Shown: positions 26,936 to 35,844 of the stretch, one piece after another
Layout: every line of letters starts with the position of its first letter
Numbering within the stretch: the first letter of the stretch is position 1
DNA from: Aequorivita aquimaris
Lineage (GTDB): Bacteria; Bacteroidota; Bacteroidia; Flavobacteriales; Flavobacteriaceae
Reading direction: 5' to 3'
DNA: 64,000 nucleotides
Assembly: GCF_001573155.1 (NCBI RefSeq)
Contig: NZ_JRWG01000001.1
Location: 434,001-498,000 of the forward strand
The notes under the pieces: model-generated
Told to the model about the DNA's origin: nothing
Databases searched by the model: none
Seen by the model: the letters and a program-made list of their open reading frames with translations, nothing else
Position numbers and translations under genes: made by a program

Positions 26936-27589
26936 ATGATAGTCCACGACTTCAGCAACGAAAATTCTGTTCTCAACCAATTTGTTCTGGAAATGCGCGA
27001 TGTTTCCATTCAAAAGGATTCCATGCGCTTTCGGAAAAATATTGAGCGTATTGGAGAAATTCTCAGTTATGAAATGAGCAAAACACTGCACTATAAAACG
27101 GAAGTGGTAAAAACGCCGTTGGGGGAAAAGGAAATGAAAGTACCCGAAACGGATATTGTAGTTTGTTCCATTTTACGGGCGGCCCTGCCCCTTCACACGG
27201 GGGTTATAAGTTTTTTTGACAAGGCCGAAAACGCTTATATTTCTGCATTTCGGCACCATCCCGATGGCGGCGATGCCTTTGAAGTGATCGTAAATTATCT
27301 GGCATCGCCCTCCGTTGAGGGAAAAACCTTGATATTGACCGACCCGATGCTGGCAACGGGAAAAACGTTGGAAAACGTACTTAAAGCCTTTAAAAGTCAC
27401 GGAACGCCAAAGCAAATTCATATTCTATCCATCATCGGCGCCAAACCGGGAATAGCTTATATCCAGGATAAATTTCCCGAAAATACACATCTTTGGATAG
27501 CAGCCGTAGATGAAAAACTCAATAGCCGAGGCTATATTCTGCCTGGCTTGGGCGATGCTGGCGATTTGGCCTTTGGTGTGAAATTGTGA
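26936..27589 (+). CDS. upp: Uracil phosphoribosyltransferase
   Basis: The 217-residue enzyme joins uracil and PRPP to give UMP in pyrimidine salvage. The PRPP-binding loop is ILTDPMLATGKT (about 135), and the uracil-binding C-terminus shows the GYILPGLGDAGD pattern typical of Upp. It is transcribed away from sqr and its stop abuts the stop of the persulfide dioxygenase gene. Its link with sulfur genes is probably positional only. Confidence 0.93.
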   Translation: MIVHDFSNENSVLNQFVLEMRDVSIQKDSMRFRKNIERIGEILSYEMSKTLHYKTEVVKTPLGEKEMKVPETDIVVCSILRAALPLHTGVISFFDKAENAYISAFRHHPDGGDAFEVIVNYLASPSVEGKTLILTDPMLATGKTLENVLKAFKSHGTPKQIHILSIIGAKPGIAYIQDKFPENTHLWIAAVDEKLNSRGYILPGLGDAGDLAFGVKL

Positions 27590-28930
27590 TTATTTAAAAT
27601 CCTCAACATCGTCACTTAGATCATAAACTTTTTCAATCTTTAACTCTTTCTGCAGAATACTGCTGCCGGCAGCGCTGCGGTATCCTCCTGCACAGTGTAC
27701 CACTATGGGTTTGTCGGTAGGAATCTCCTCCGCTTTCTCGCGCAATTGATGTAGTGGAATAGCAATGGCTTTGTCAAAGAATTTCTCTTCGGATACCTCA
27801 CTTTCATTACGGATATCAACAATGGTGTACTTTTCTGTATTCTTTTTGAAATCCTCCAAATTGAAAGCAGCCGATTTTTCAAAACTGGCACTCCCGAGGG
27901 CAAATACTGTTTTCACATTGGCTTCATAACCAATCTTAGCCGTACGGTGAAGAATTTTTTCAGCATTTTCAATAGAGTCAACAACCAAGTGGAATTTCTC
28001 ATCGGGCCGTACAATAGACCCCAACCAGGTTTCAAACTTTGACGTGTCGGAAATAGCCATAATATTTATACTGCCCGGCAAATGGTTTTTCTTAAAATCT
28101 TTCTCATCGCGAATATCAATAATGAGGGCATCGTTTTCGGCCTTTTCAACATCCAACTTAAATGGAATACCGCCCAATGCGGCCCGCAGGTTGGCTGCGC
28201 CGTTCTTATTTACATCCACATTATAGCCAAAATAGTGCGGGATAAAAGGTTGGGAATCCAGTAGATGATCTATAAATTCCTGCTCGGTCTGTTTCTTAAA
28301 GGCCCAGTTGCCAATGCGTTCGTTGCCCAGCGTACTTGAGGAGGCGTCCTCGCTCATCCCTTTTCCGCAGAGCGAGCCTGCGCCGTGGGCTGGATAAACG
28401 TAGGCGATGTCCGGCAGGTCGGTGAATTTGTTTTGAATGGTATCATACATCATCTTTGCAAGTTCCTCGCGTTTGGCCTTCATATGGCCGGCCTTTTCGC
28501 GCAGGTCTGGGCGGCCCACATCGCCCACAAAAAGGGTATCGCCCGTAAAAAGGGCGGTCTTGTTTCCTTCGGTGGCAACAATGGTAACGCTGTCCGGCGA
28601 ATGACCAGGTGTGTTAATGGCCCTGAATATCGTATTGCCGATTTTCACCTCATCGCCATCGTCAAAGGTAGTGTGCGGATAATCGGCACCCGTTTTTTTG
28701 CTGCAATACAGTTCCGCGCCCGTTTCATTGTGTATCTGTAGATGCGAACTCACAAAATCGGCGTGAGGGTGGGTTTCAAATACCGCAACTATCTTGGCAT
28801 TGTTTTCTTCGGCGTATTTGTAATACTGGATTGGGTTTCTTTCGGGATCTACCAGCGCCATTTTGCCATCGCTGATAATGGCGTATGAGAAATGTGAAAG
28901 GGGTTCGTATTCAAATTGTTTGATTTTCAT
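27590..28930 (-). CDS. Persulfide dioxygenase-like MBL protein with two rhodanese domains
   Basis: From the ATG at 28930 the protein has 446 residues. Residues 1-230 form a metallo-beta-lactamase fold with THPHADF as the first metal motif (the usual final His is Phe), GHSPDS and the FTGDTLF motif. Two rhodanese-like domains follow. The first (about 255-345) lacks the active cysteine. The second has VHCAGGYRS near residue 420 with the catalytic Cys. This matches CstB/PDO-rhodanese fusions that oxidise persulfides to sulfite or thiosulfate. It would act on the product of sqr. The upstream ORF extension to 29011 lacks family similarity. Confidence 0.88.
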   Translation of the reverse strand: MKIKQFEYEPLSHFSYAIISDGKMALVDPERNPIQYYKYAEENNAKIVAVFETHPHADFVSSHLQIHNETGAELYCSKKTGADYPHTTFDDGDEVKIGNTIFRAINTPGHSPDSVTIVATEGNKTALFTGDTLFVGDVGRPDLREKAGHMKAKREELAKMMYDTIQNKFTDLPDIAYVYPAHGAGSLCGKGMSEDASSSTLGNERIGNWAFKKQTEQEFIDHLLDSQPFIPHYFGYNVDVNKNGAANLRAALGGIPFKLDVEKAENDALIIDIRDEKDFKKNHLPGSINIMAISDTSKFETWLGSIVRPDEKFHLVVDSIENAEKILHRTAKIGYEANVKTVFALGSASFEKSAAFNLEDFKKNTEKYTIVDIRNESEVSEEKFFDKAIAIPLHQLREKAEEIPTDKPIVVHCAGGYRSAAGSSILQKELKIEKVYDLSDDVEDFK

Positions 28931-29094
28931 GTGTTTAGAATTTTTATAGAGAAAATACTTCGACTTCGCCCGGTATGAATGATGGAATGCCACATTATCG
29001 ATCATAGGCATTTCAAAAGTCTTTTTCTTTTCAATTTAAAAAAGACTTCCCAAACACTAAAATTAGAAACCGAATTCTAACAAAAATTTAAAAC

Positions 29095-29676
29095 TTATTT
29101 CTTCCTGAGTTTGAAAAACAGCTCATTTCCTGCACGGGGAGGAATGGAATTGTAGGCTGTTTCCATTTTTTCGATTTTGAATTTTTCCGAAAAAAGCTTT
29201 TCATATTCATCTTTATTGCCTCCAAAAGGAGGTTTGTCATCGTTTAAAGGAATATTGAAAAGCAAGCCCACAAGTTTGCCATCGGGCTTAAGCAGTTGGT
29301 GCATTTTATCGGTATATGCCTCGCGAAGGGATGGATCCAGCGCACAAAAGAAGGTCTGTTCCAAAATCAGGTCGAAGGTATCCTCCAATTCAAAAAAGTC
29401 GGCGTGCAGCAGATTTTCCTTGGGAAATGACGGGAGGCGTTCCGTAAGATTTTTTAAGGGAATAGATGAAATATCCACCACAAAAACATTGTTAAAACCG
29501 TTTTCAAAAAGGTATTCCGCCTCATAGGAATTACCGCCGCCGGGAATCAAAATCTTTAAATTTTTATCTGAAAGTTGGTCGATGTATTCCTTTATGGGCG
29601 TGGAAACCTGGCCTATATCCCAGCCTGTTTCGCCACTGAGGTATTTGTGGTTCCAGAAAGCTTCGTAATAATTCAT
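29095..29676 (-). CDS. TPMT-like SAM-dependent methyltransferase
   Basis: The 193-residue protein follows the thiopurine S-methyltransferase family pattern: an N-terminal FWNHKYLSGETGWDIGQVS segment, the SAM site ILIPGGGNSYEAEYL and an acidic VVDIS. It probably methylates a thiol or selenol. It lies 3 bp downstream of the cytochrome gene, in a cluster of sulfide-oxidation genes, so detoxification of sulfide or thiols by S-methylation is plausible. Confidence 0.85.
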   Translation of the reverse strand: MNYYEAFWNHKYLSGETGWDIGQVSTPIKEYIDQLSDKNLKILIPGGGNSYEAEYLFENGFNNVFVVDISSIPLKNLTERLPSFPKENLLHADFFELEDTFDLILEQTFFCALDPSLREAYTDKMHQLLKPDGKLVGLLFNIPLNDDKPPFGGNKDEYEKLFSEKFKIEKMETAYNSIPPRAGNELFFKLRKK

Positions 29677-29679
29677 ATG

Positions 29680-30705
29680 CTAATTTTCAAAACGTATACT
29701 CCAAATGCCGCGCACTTCATTTTCGCCGTAACCGGTTGCCTTATCCGCTGGGTACAACTCCTTTATTTTGGACAAGGTGAGCGTTTCCAGTTCCTTTCCG
29801 GGCGTGCCGTGGCATTTTAAGCACATGGAATTGGTAACGATGGGGTAATAAAACTCGGTTTCCCTGCCCATATCCACAACTATCGGGTTTACCTCGTCTC
29901 CGGCAGCCACTTGCTTTTTGAAGCTTTCCAGATATTGCAGTTCTGCGGCATTGGCCTTGTTTTGTGGGTTTCTCGGTTTATCGGTAACGCGTTTTATATG
30001 GGCCTTATGGACGGTGGCCATACTGTCGGTAATGGGTAAGGCCTGTACATTGCAGAAATCGAGGGCGGCAATAACCCCGTTTTTCTGGATCTGGCCCATC
30101 AGGTTCTTCCCCAATTCAGCCTTGGTGGACTGAGCCATTTGCATGCCGCGTTCCTTCACGGAAGGTTGGGCATTTGTATCTCGGTTTTTACCCATTCCTT
30201 TGCCATTCCCCATTCCCCGACCCATTCGGCCTTTCATCTGCGGTCTGTCGCCGTGCATTTGCTTGTAGTGCGCCTCAAACCATTCGGGTTCCTCTATTTC
30301 ATTTTCAAATACATAATCTGCTATCTGCCTGATGGTTTCCTCGGGATAGAATTGATAGGGCATCAACCCAAATTTCTTGATGGCGCCGGGCATTTTTGAT
30401 TGTTCCTCGGAAGGGTTTTTTAAGAAATTGACGAAACTTTCCACAAACGCTTCCTTTGAAGTGTCTTCCGAAATATAATGCATCTTTACCGCTATCATAG
30501 GCGGGGCAATCATCGCTTCTTCTGAAGTTTTAGGATTGTGGCAAACGTAACAGTTGTTTTCCATCAATTTCTTGCCGGGATGCTCCTGAGGGCTTGTAAG
30601 TATTAAGTTTTCTGCATTTTCGGCAATCGCCAAATATTCCTTACGAGTATTGGTATTGCAGGAAGTGAATAAACTGATCAAAAATAATGTGACTAAAAGT
30701 TTCAT
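29680..30705 (-). CDS. Lipoprotein c-type cytochrome with DUF3365-like domain
   Basis: From the ATG at 30705 the product has about 341 residues and a lipoprotein signal (LFTSC). A first CxxCH haem site (NNCYVCHN, about residue 50) belongs to a cytochrome c domain. After a Gly/Met/Lys-rich linker, a DUF3365/Tll0287-like sensor or redox domain carries a second CxxCH (MCLKCHG) near residue 300. It would sit in the periplasm and could accept electrons from sulfur oxidation or act as a redox sensor. A candidate Crp/Fnr operator lies 58 bp upstream of its start. Confidence 0.85.
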   Translation of the reverse strand: MKLLVTLFLISLFTSCNTNTRKEYLAIAENAENLILTSPQEHPGKKLMENNCYVCHNPKTSEEAMIAPPMIAVKMHYISEDTSKEAFVESFVNFLKNPSEEQSKMPGAIKKFGLMPYQFYPEETIRQIADYVFENEIEEPEWFEAHYKQMHGDRPQMKGRMGRGMGNGKGMGKNRDTNAQPSVKERGMQMAQSTKAELGKNLMGQIQKNGVIAALDFCNVQALPITDSMATVHKAHIKRVTDKPRNPQNKANAAELQYLESFKKQVAAGDEVNPIVVDMGRETEFYYPIVTNSMCLKCHGTPGKELETLTLSKIKELYPADKATGYGENEVRGIWSIRFEN

Positions 30706-30762
30706 ATTTTGAGTATAAAGTTGTGGACACTTCAAAAATAAAGGGAAACTTCACGCTTGACA

Positions 30763-30776
30763 GTAACAAAAGTTAC
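30763..30776. promoter_or_regulatory. Candidate Crp/Fnr operator, copy 2
   Basis: GTAAC-AAAA-GTTAC is a perfect inverted repeat between the regulator gene stop and the cytochrome gene start. It has the same half-sites and spacing as the site at 26847-26860. Confidence 0.6.
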
Positions 30777-30807
30777 ACTTCAACGGTTTAAATGGGCCAT
30801 CTTAAAA

Positions 30808-31440
30808 CTAAAGTGCGATTATTTTAATACTATTTCGGTTAAGCTCAATTTTCCCCATGGATTCCAGCTTCTTCAACAAACGCGACACCACCACGCGCGA
30901 GGTGTGAAGCTCATACGCAATTTCCTGATGCGTGGAATTGATCAGGGAATCATTTGTTATCTTCTTTTTGTTTTGAAGGTATTTCACCAAACGCTCGTCC
31001 ATATTGTAAAATGCGATACTGTCAATGGTTTCGAGCATTTCGGTAAGGCGGGCGTGGTAACTTTGAAAGACGAAGTTGCGCCAACTTTTATACTTGCCAG
31101 TCCACTCCTCCATTTTTTGGATGGGTATCATTATCAACGTGGTGTCGAGCTCTGCGATGGCTCGGATCTCACTTTTGGTCTGTCCCAAACAGCAGGTTAG
31201 GGTCATGGCGCAGGTATCGCCGCGTTCCAAAAAATAGAGAAGCAGCTCGTCGCCGTCGTCGTCTTCCCTTAAAATTTTTATGGCCCCCTTGAGGAGCAAG
31301 GGCATGGAACGGACGTAATCGCCAATCTCAATTACCTTTTCGCCTTCCTTGACTTCCTTTAAAACCCCTACCTGGCCAATTTCATCAATTAGGGCGTCCT
31401 CAAAAATATGTGAGAAGTTTTCCTTTAAATTATCGAGCAT
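30808..31440 (-). CDS. Crp/Fnr-family transcriptional regulator
   Basis: From the ATG at 31440 the protein has 210 residues: a cyclic-nucleotide-binding-like beta barrel (about 20-125), a dimer helix, and a winged HTH with HQEIAYELHTSRVVVSRLLKKLE near 170-192. A cluster of cysteines in the CAMTLTCCLG segment could sense redox, sulfide or persulfide, but this is inference. It lies directly upstream of the cytochrome-TPMT genes and its likely operator occurs there and before sqr, so it probably controls the sulfide-oxidation genes. Confidence 0.88.
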   Translation of the reverse strand: MLDNLKENFSHIFEDALIDEIGQVGVLKEVKEGEKVIEIGDYVRSMPLLLKGAIKILREDDDGDELLLYFLERGDTCAMTLTCCLGQTKSEIRAIAELDTTLIMIPIQKMEEWTGKYKSWRNFVFQSYHARLTEMLETIDSIAFYNMDERLVKYLQNKKKITNDSLINSTHQEIAYELHTSRVVVSRLLKKLESMGKIELNRNSIKIIAL

Positions 31441-31495
31441 TATCACTTTGTTTGGTTGGTTTTTTTTTTGACTTACGAAAATACCGAATTTAAAA

Positions 31496-32482
31496 TTAAT
31501 TTTTCCTGGCTTCCCGCCTTTCCTGTCGCTCCAGTTTTCTGAAATAACCGCGGAAAAGGAAATTGTGCCGCAGCGCCTCCATATTTTCGTTCAATTTCTC
31601 TGCGGCTTCCTTTATATCGAGCATCGTGGAATCGATATTCTTGACCAAAACCTCATCTTGCGTAATGTAATTCAAAGCACCTTTTCCCGATTTTATTTCG
31701 GTGAGATAGGCATCGAGATTTTGGGTTATTTCATTAATGTCCTCGCTCGATTTTTCAAGATTGCTGAATACGCCCCTTATTTGGTTGGCAGAAACCGTAT
31801 CGCTCAAAAGCACGGCCGCCGCACTTTCATCATAATTGACTTTTGAAATAAGGGCGTTGATGCGGGAAACCGCCGTGGAAGTACCCGCAGCCGTTTGTTT
31901 GAGTTCAATTACCGTCTGCCTTAAATCCTGGGCCAGCAAGGTATCAGTTACCAAAGCGCCCAAAGTGCCTTTGCCCTCAAGGATTTTATTGGTAATCTTA
32001 AGCAGATCGGCGGTGAGCAAGGCGGCGTTTTCATTGGTGGTGTTCAGGGTGGAGAGCATATCGTCGGCGCCAATCTTGCTGTAAGACTGGATGGTATCGC
32101 CGGAAATTACGGGTTTGGCACTGGCAACTTTCCCCGGAATAATATTCACGACCATGCTTCCCACCAAGCCATCGGAACCGATGGAAGCAATGGCATCGGT
32201 TTTAATAAATCTTGCTGTTTTTTCCTCAATCATCATTTGGATGGTGATGCTTCCCTCCTCGATCATTTCAATCTTGCTTACCGTGCCTACGTTTATACCG
32301 GAGTAGCGCACGTTGTTGCCTATAATCAAGCCGTTTACGTTTCCAAAGGTACCGTAGAGCTCAATGTTTTTGCTGAAAATATGCTGTCGGTTGCCGATGG
32401 AATAAAGCGCCGCAATAAGAATGGCGGTGCCCACCACTACGAAAAGACCGACTTTTATTTTTTGGGAAGTTGATTTAGCCAT
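31496..32482 (-). CDS. mlaD: MlaD/MCE-family lipid transport protein
   Basis: The 328-residue protein has an N-terminal membrane helix (residues 10-27) and one MCE domain (about 38-115, with NVNGLIIGNNVRYSGINVGTV), then a long helical region. MlaD hexamers form a periplasmic channel for phospholipids in contact with the MlaEF ABC transporter. It follows mlaF after 5 bp, so mlaE-mlaF-mlaD form one operon. Confidence 0.93.
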   Translation of the reverse strand: MAKSTSQKIKVGLFVVVGTAILIAALYSIGNRQHIFSKNIELYGTFGNVNGLIIGNNVRYSGINVGTVSKIEMIEEGSITIQMMIEEKTARFIKTDAIASIGSDGLVGSMVVNIIPGKVASAKPVISGDTIQSYSKIGADDMLSTLNTTNENAALLTADLLKITNKILEGKGTLGALVTDTLLAQDLRQTVIELKQTAAGTSTAVSRINALISKVNYDESAAAVLLSDTVSANQIRGVFSNLEKSSEDINEITQNLDAYLTEIKSGKGALNYITQDEVLVKNIDSTMLDIKEAAEKLNENMEALRHNFLFRGYFRKLERQERREARKN

Positions 32483-32487
32483 AATTT

Positions 32488-33237
32488 TTAGTTTTTAAAG
32501 AATGCCCGGGTTTGGGGATCGCTGGAATTTGACAGTTCATCATAAGTGCCCTCGGCATAGTTGATTCCATCTACCAGTAATATTATTCTATTCGAAATTA
32601 CCCTTACGCAATCCACATCGTGCGTGATAATGAGGGAGGAGGTGTTGTACTCTTTTTGGATGCTTCGCATAAGCTGGATAATCTCGTTTGCCGTAATGGG
32701 GTCCAAACCCGTTGTGGGCTCATCGTACATTATTATTTTCGGCTTTAAAATTAGCGCCCGTGCCAATGCTACCCTACGTTGCATTCCGCCGGACAGTTCG
32801 GAAGGCATCAAATCGATGGTGTGCAGCAGTCCCACGCTTTTTAGCGCATCTTGTACGGATTGTTCCGTACTTTTAAAATCCTCAATTTTATCTTTGTGTC
32901 TTCGTAACGGAAACTCCAAGTTTTCCCGAACGGTCATTGAGTCGTACAAAGCACTGCCCTGAAAGAGGAAGCCGATTTGCGTCCGCAGAAAATCCAATTC
33001 CCTTTGGCCCATGGTGATGATGTCGTGACCGTTAATGGTAATGCTTCCGCTATCGGGCTGGATCAAGCCCACAATACACTTGACCATAACCGATTTCCCC
33101 GACCCAGACTTGCCCATAATCACCAGGTTTTCCCCTTTAAAAAGTTGAAGATTGAAACCTTTGAGCACATGGTTTTCGCCAAAGCTCTTATGGATATCTT
33201 TTAATTCAAGGACTGGTGTTTGGTTTTCTTTTTTCAT
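32488..33237 (-). CDS. mlaF: Lipid ABC transporter ATPase MlaF
   Basis: The 249-residue ATPase has Walker A GKSGSGKS (about 38-45), signature LSGGMQRR, Walker B IIMYDEPTTGLDP and H-loop THD. It powers lipid transport through MlaE. Its ATG directly follows the mlaE stop codon with no spacer. Confidence 0.95.
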   Translation of the reverse strand: MKKENQTPVLELKDIHKSFGENHVLKGFNLQLFKGENLVIMGKSGSGKSVMVKCIVGLIQPDSGSITINGHDIITMGQRELDFLRTQIGFLFQGSALYDSMTVRENLEFPLRRHKDKIEDFKSTEQSVQDALKSVGLLHTIDLMPSELSGGMQRRVALARALILKPKIIMYDEPTTGLDPITANEIIQLMRSIQKEYNTSSLIITHDVDCVRVISNRIILLVDGINYAEGTYDELSNSSDPQTRAFFKN

Positions 33238-34020
33238 TTAAACTTCAAAAAATATATCCGAAACAAATACGGCAATAAAATCTATTATAAATAATAACAT
33301 TGAGGAATAAACTACCGCTGAATTTGAGGCTTCCCCTACCCCCACGGTACCTTTGGAACAATTGTAGCCTTTGTAGGTACCCACCAGGCCGATGGCAAAG
33401 CCAAAGAATACGGTCTTGACGGTTGCGGGAAGCACATCGCTAAAGCTTAAGGCGTCAAAAACCTTATTAAAATAGAGCGTATAGGAAACATCTCCCTTTA
33501 AATTCTCAATTATCGCAGATCCGAATAATGCGACGGTATCTCCCGCAATTACGAGCAAGGGCAACATTAAGGTAACCGCCAATATTCTGGTAACCACCAA
33601 ATATTTGAACGGATTGGTGCCCGAGACCTCCATAGCGTCTATCTGCTCGGTTACACGCATGGAGCCGAGTTCAGCACCTATTCCGGAGCCAATCCTTCCC
33701 GCGCAGATCAAGGCGATTATTACCGGGCCGATTTCCCGCACTATGGAAATACTGATCATGGATGGCATCCACGAGGCCGCGCCAAGATCGGTCAAAGTGG
33801 GCCGCGATTGAAGCGTAAAGACCAAGCCCAAAATAAAACCCGTCACCATTACCAAAAACAGGGAGCGAATGCCCATATTGTAGCATTGACGTATCAATTC
33901 CCTAAATTCAAATGGCGGACTGAACAATTCCCGAAAAAAACGACCGGCAAATAAGGTCATATCGCCAATTTCGGCGAAAAACAATTTTGTACGGGTTATA
34001 AGGGAATTTTCTTTTTTCAT
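33238..34020 (-). CDS. mlaE: Lipid ABC transporter permease MlaE
   Basis: The permease of about 260 residues has five to six membrane helices and the family hallmarks REIGPVIIALICAGRIGSGIGAELGSMRVTEQIDAMEV. It forms the membrane part of the MlaEFD complex that keeps outer-membrane lipid asymmetry. The ATG at 34020 (MKKENS) is preferred to a TTG two codons earlier. A divergent patatin-like lipase gene is 206 bp away. Confidence 0.94.
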   Translation of the reverse strand: MKKENSLITRTKLFFAEIGDMTLFAGRFFRELFSPPFEFRELIRQCYNMGIRSLFLVMVTGFILGLVFTLQSRPTLTDLGAASWMPSMISISIVREIGPVIIALICAGRIGSGIGAELGSMRVTEQIDAMEVSGTNPFKYLVVTRILAVTLMLPLLVIAGDTVALFGSAIIENLKGDVSYTLYFNKVFDALSFSDVLPATVKTVFFGFAIGLVGTYKGYNCSKGTVGVGEASNSAVVYSSMLLFIIDFIAVFVSDIFFEV

Positions 34021-34226
34021 ATACAACAGGGAAAATCAAAGATAATCCTACGAATAGGGAATAACTATGACAAACATCAGCAATAAATTTAATTAACAGA
34101 TTCAAAATCTTATTCTTAGCAAACAGATACCATCCAAATTTAACTATCAATTTTGAGCTCGATTATGATTTTGGTCAGGGTTTATTTGCTTTAATTTTTA
34201 CAAATTTGTTATCAAAATTTAGAACA

Positions 34227-34997
34227 ATGACGAATCTTGGTTTAGTCCTTTCCGGTGGTGGAGCACGGGGCGCCGCGCATATCGGGGTATTAAAGGCATT
34301 GGAGGAGCACGGCATTTCACCCACCCACGTTTCGGGCACCAGTGTGGGCGCCATTGTGGGAGCGCTGTATTCGGCGGGGGTCCATTGGTCTGAAATATTA
34401 AAATTCTTTAAAACCGTTTCAATTTTTACCACCAAAAGATTTGCTTTCAACAAACCGGGGTTTTTGGATACCGAAAAGTTTTATGACGACCTAAAAGTGT
34501 TTTTTCCGAGGGATAATTTTGACGCCCTTGAAAAATCGCTCTATATAACCGCGACCAATGTGATTTCGGGAAATTTAAAGATTTTCAGCAAAGGCCAGCT
34601 TATAAAACCGGTTATAGCTTCCGCTTCCTTTCCGGGCGTTTTTACCCCAACCGAGATCAATGGTTCGTACTATATTGATGGGGGAATACTGAATAATTTT
34701 CCCGTGGAGCCGCTAAAGCAACACTGCGATACAATTATTGGGGTGTATATCAACTCCCTACAGAAAATCAGCATCAAGGATTTGAACCATTCCTATAATG
34801 TTGCCGATAGGGCACTTAAAATCAGGGCGGTATCAGATTCTATAAGAAAATTTCCCGAATGCGATTTGGTTATTGCGCCCAAAGATGTGGGAGGCTTTGC
34901 CATATTCGGTATGAGCAATACGGATGCTATTTTTGAAATGGGGTATTCTGAAGCGATGGCCGCTTTAAAGGAAAACGAAAACCTATTTAAGAATTGA
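34227..34997 (+). CDS. Patatin-like phospholipase
   Basis: From ATG 34227 the protein has 256 residues. It has the oxyanion motif SGGGARG, the nucleophile GTSVG and the catalytic Asp in DGGILNNFP, forming the Ser-Asp dyad of patatins. No signal peptide is present, so it is probably cytoplasmic or inner-membrane associated. It releases fatty acids from phospholipids. Its divergent position beside mlaEFD suggests a shared role in phospholipid turnover, by inference. Its stop abuts the end of the converging xth gene. Confidence 0.9.
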   Translation: MTNLGLVLSGGGARGAAHIGVLKALEEHGISPTHVSGTSVGAIVGALYSAGVHWSEILKFFKTVSIFTTKRFAFNKPGFLDTEKFYDDLKVFFPRDNFDALEKSLYITATNVISGNLKIFSKGQLIKPVIASASFPGVFTPTEINGSYYIDGGILNNFPVEPLKQHCDTIIGVYINSLQKISIKDLNHSYNVADRALKIRAVSDSIRKFPECDLVIAPKDVGGFAIFGMSNTDAIFEMGYSEAMAALKENENLFKN

Positions 34998-35762
34998 CTA
35001 CAATTCAATTTCAAGTTGGATTGGGCAGTGGTCGGAGCCATAATATTCCGATAATATTGCTACATTTTTTATTTTTTCGAGCAAGGATTCACTTACCAAA
35101 AAATAATCTATCCGCCAGCCAACATTGCGCTCACGGGCCTTAAAACGGTAGCTCCAATAGGTATAGGCCACAATATCCGGATGAAAATGCCGATAGGTAT
35201 CCACAAAACCTGCGTTGAGCAAATTGTCCATTCCGTCAATTTCAATTTGGGTATAACCTGCGGTTTTGTTGTAATTGGCCTTATCATTTTTAAGGTCAAT
35301 GGGGCGGTGGGCAACATTTAAATCGCCGCAAAGAATTACAGGCTTTGATTTTTTCAAGTTAATGAGATAGCTTTGGAAGTCGTCATCCCAAGTCTTTCTA
35401 TAATCCAGCCTTTCCAGCTGTTGCCCGGAATTGGGAACATATACATTGACCAAAAAGAAGGTCTCAAATTCCAAACAGATTACCCGGCCTTCGTTGTCGT
35501 GTTCCGCAACGCCCATATCGTACGTTACCGCCACAGGTTCCATTTTGCTCAAGACCGCAACGCCAGAATAGCCTTTCCGCGCTGCAGAATTGTAATATTG
35601 GTGATACTGGGTAATTTTGGACAAGGCCGTTTTTACCTCGTCATCTTGGGCCTTGGTTTCCTGAAAGCAGATAATATCTGGATCCATTTTTGTAAAATCC
35701 CCAAAGAAATCCTTTTTGGTTATCGCCCTTACGCCGTTGATGTTCCACGAGATTATTTTCAT
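34998..35762 (-). CDS. xth: Exodeoxyribonuclease III
   Basis: The 254-residue AP endonuclease/3' exonuclease starts MKIISWNINGVRA and contains IICFQETKA (metal-binding Glu), the GDLNVAHRPIDL motif, a WRIDYFLVS segment and the final SDHCPI His. It repairs abasic sites. The ATG at 35762 fits the family; an upstream extension to 35810 does not. Confidence 0.95.
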   Translation of the reverse strand: MKIISWNINGVRAITKKDFFGDFTKMDPDIICFQETKAQDDEVKTALSKITQYHQYYNSAARKGYSGVAVLSKMEPVAVTYDMGVAEHDNEGRVICLEFETFFLVNVYVPNSGQQLERLDYRKTWDDDFQSYLINLKKSKPVILCGDLNVAHRPIDLKNDKANYNKTAGYTQIEIDGMDNLLNAGFVDTYRHFHPDIVAYTYWSYRFKARERNVGWRIDYFLVSESLLEKIKNVAILSEYYGSDHCPIQLEIEL

Positions 35763-35844
35763 AGCATCTGTTCTTTTTGTAAATATCTGAAAGGTGGAGA
35801 GAAATTGCAATTATATATCTGTGAAATGTTCGCAACTGCACAAC

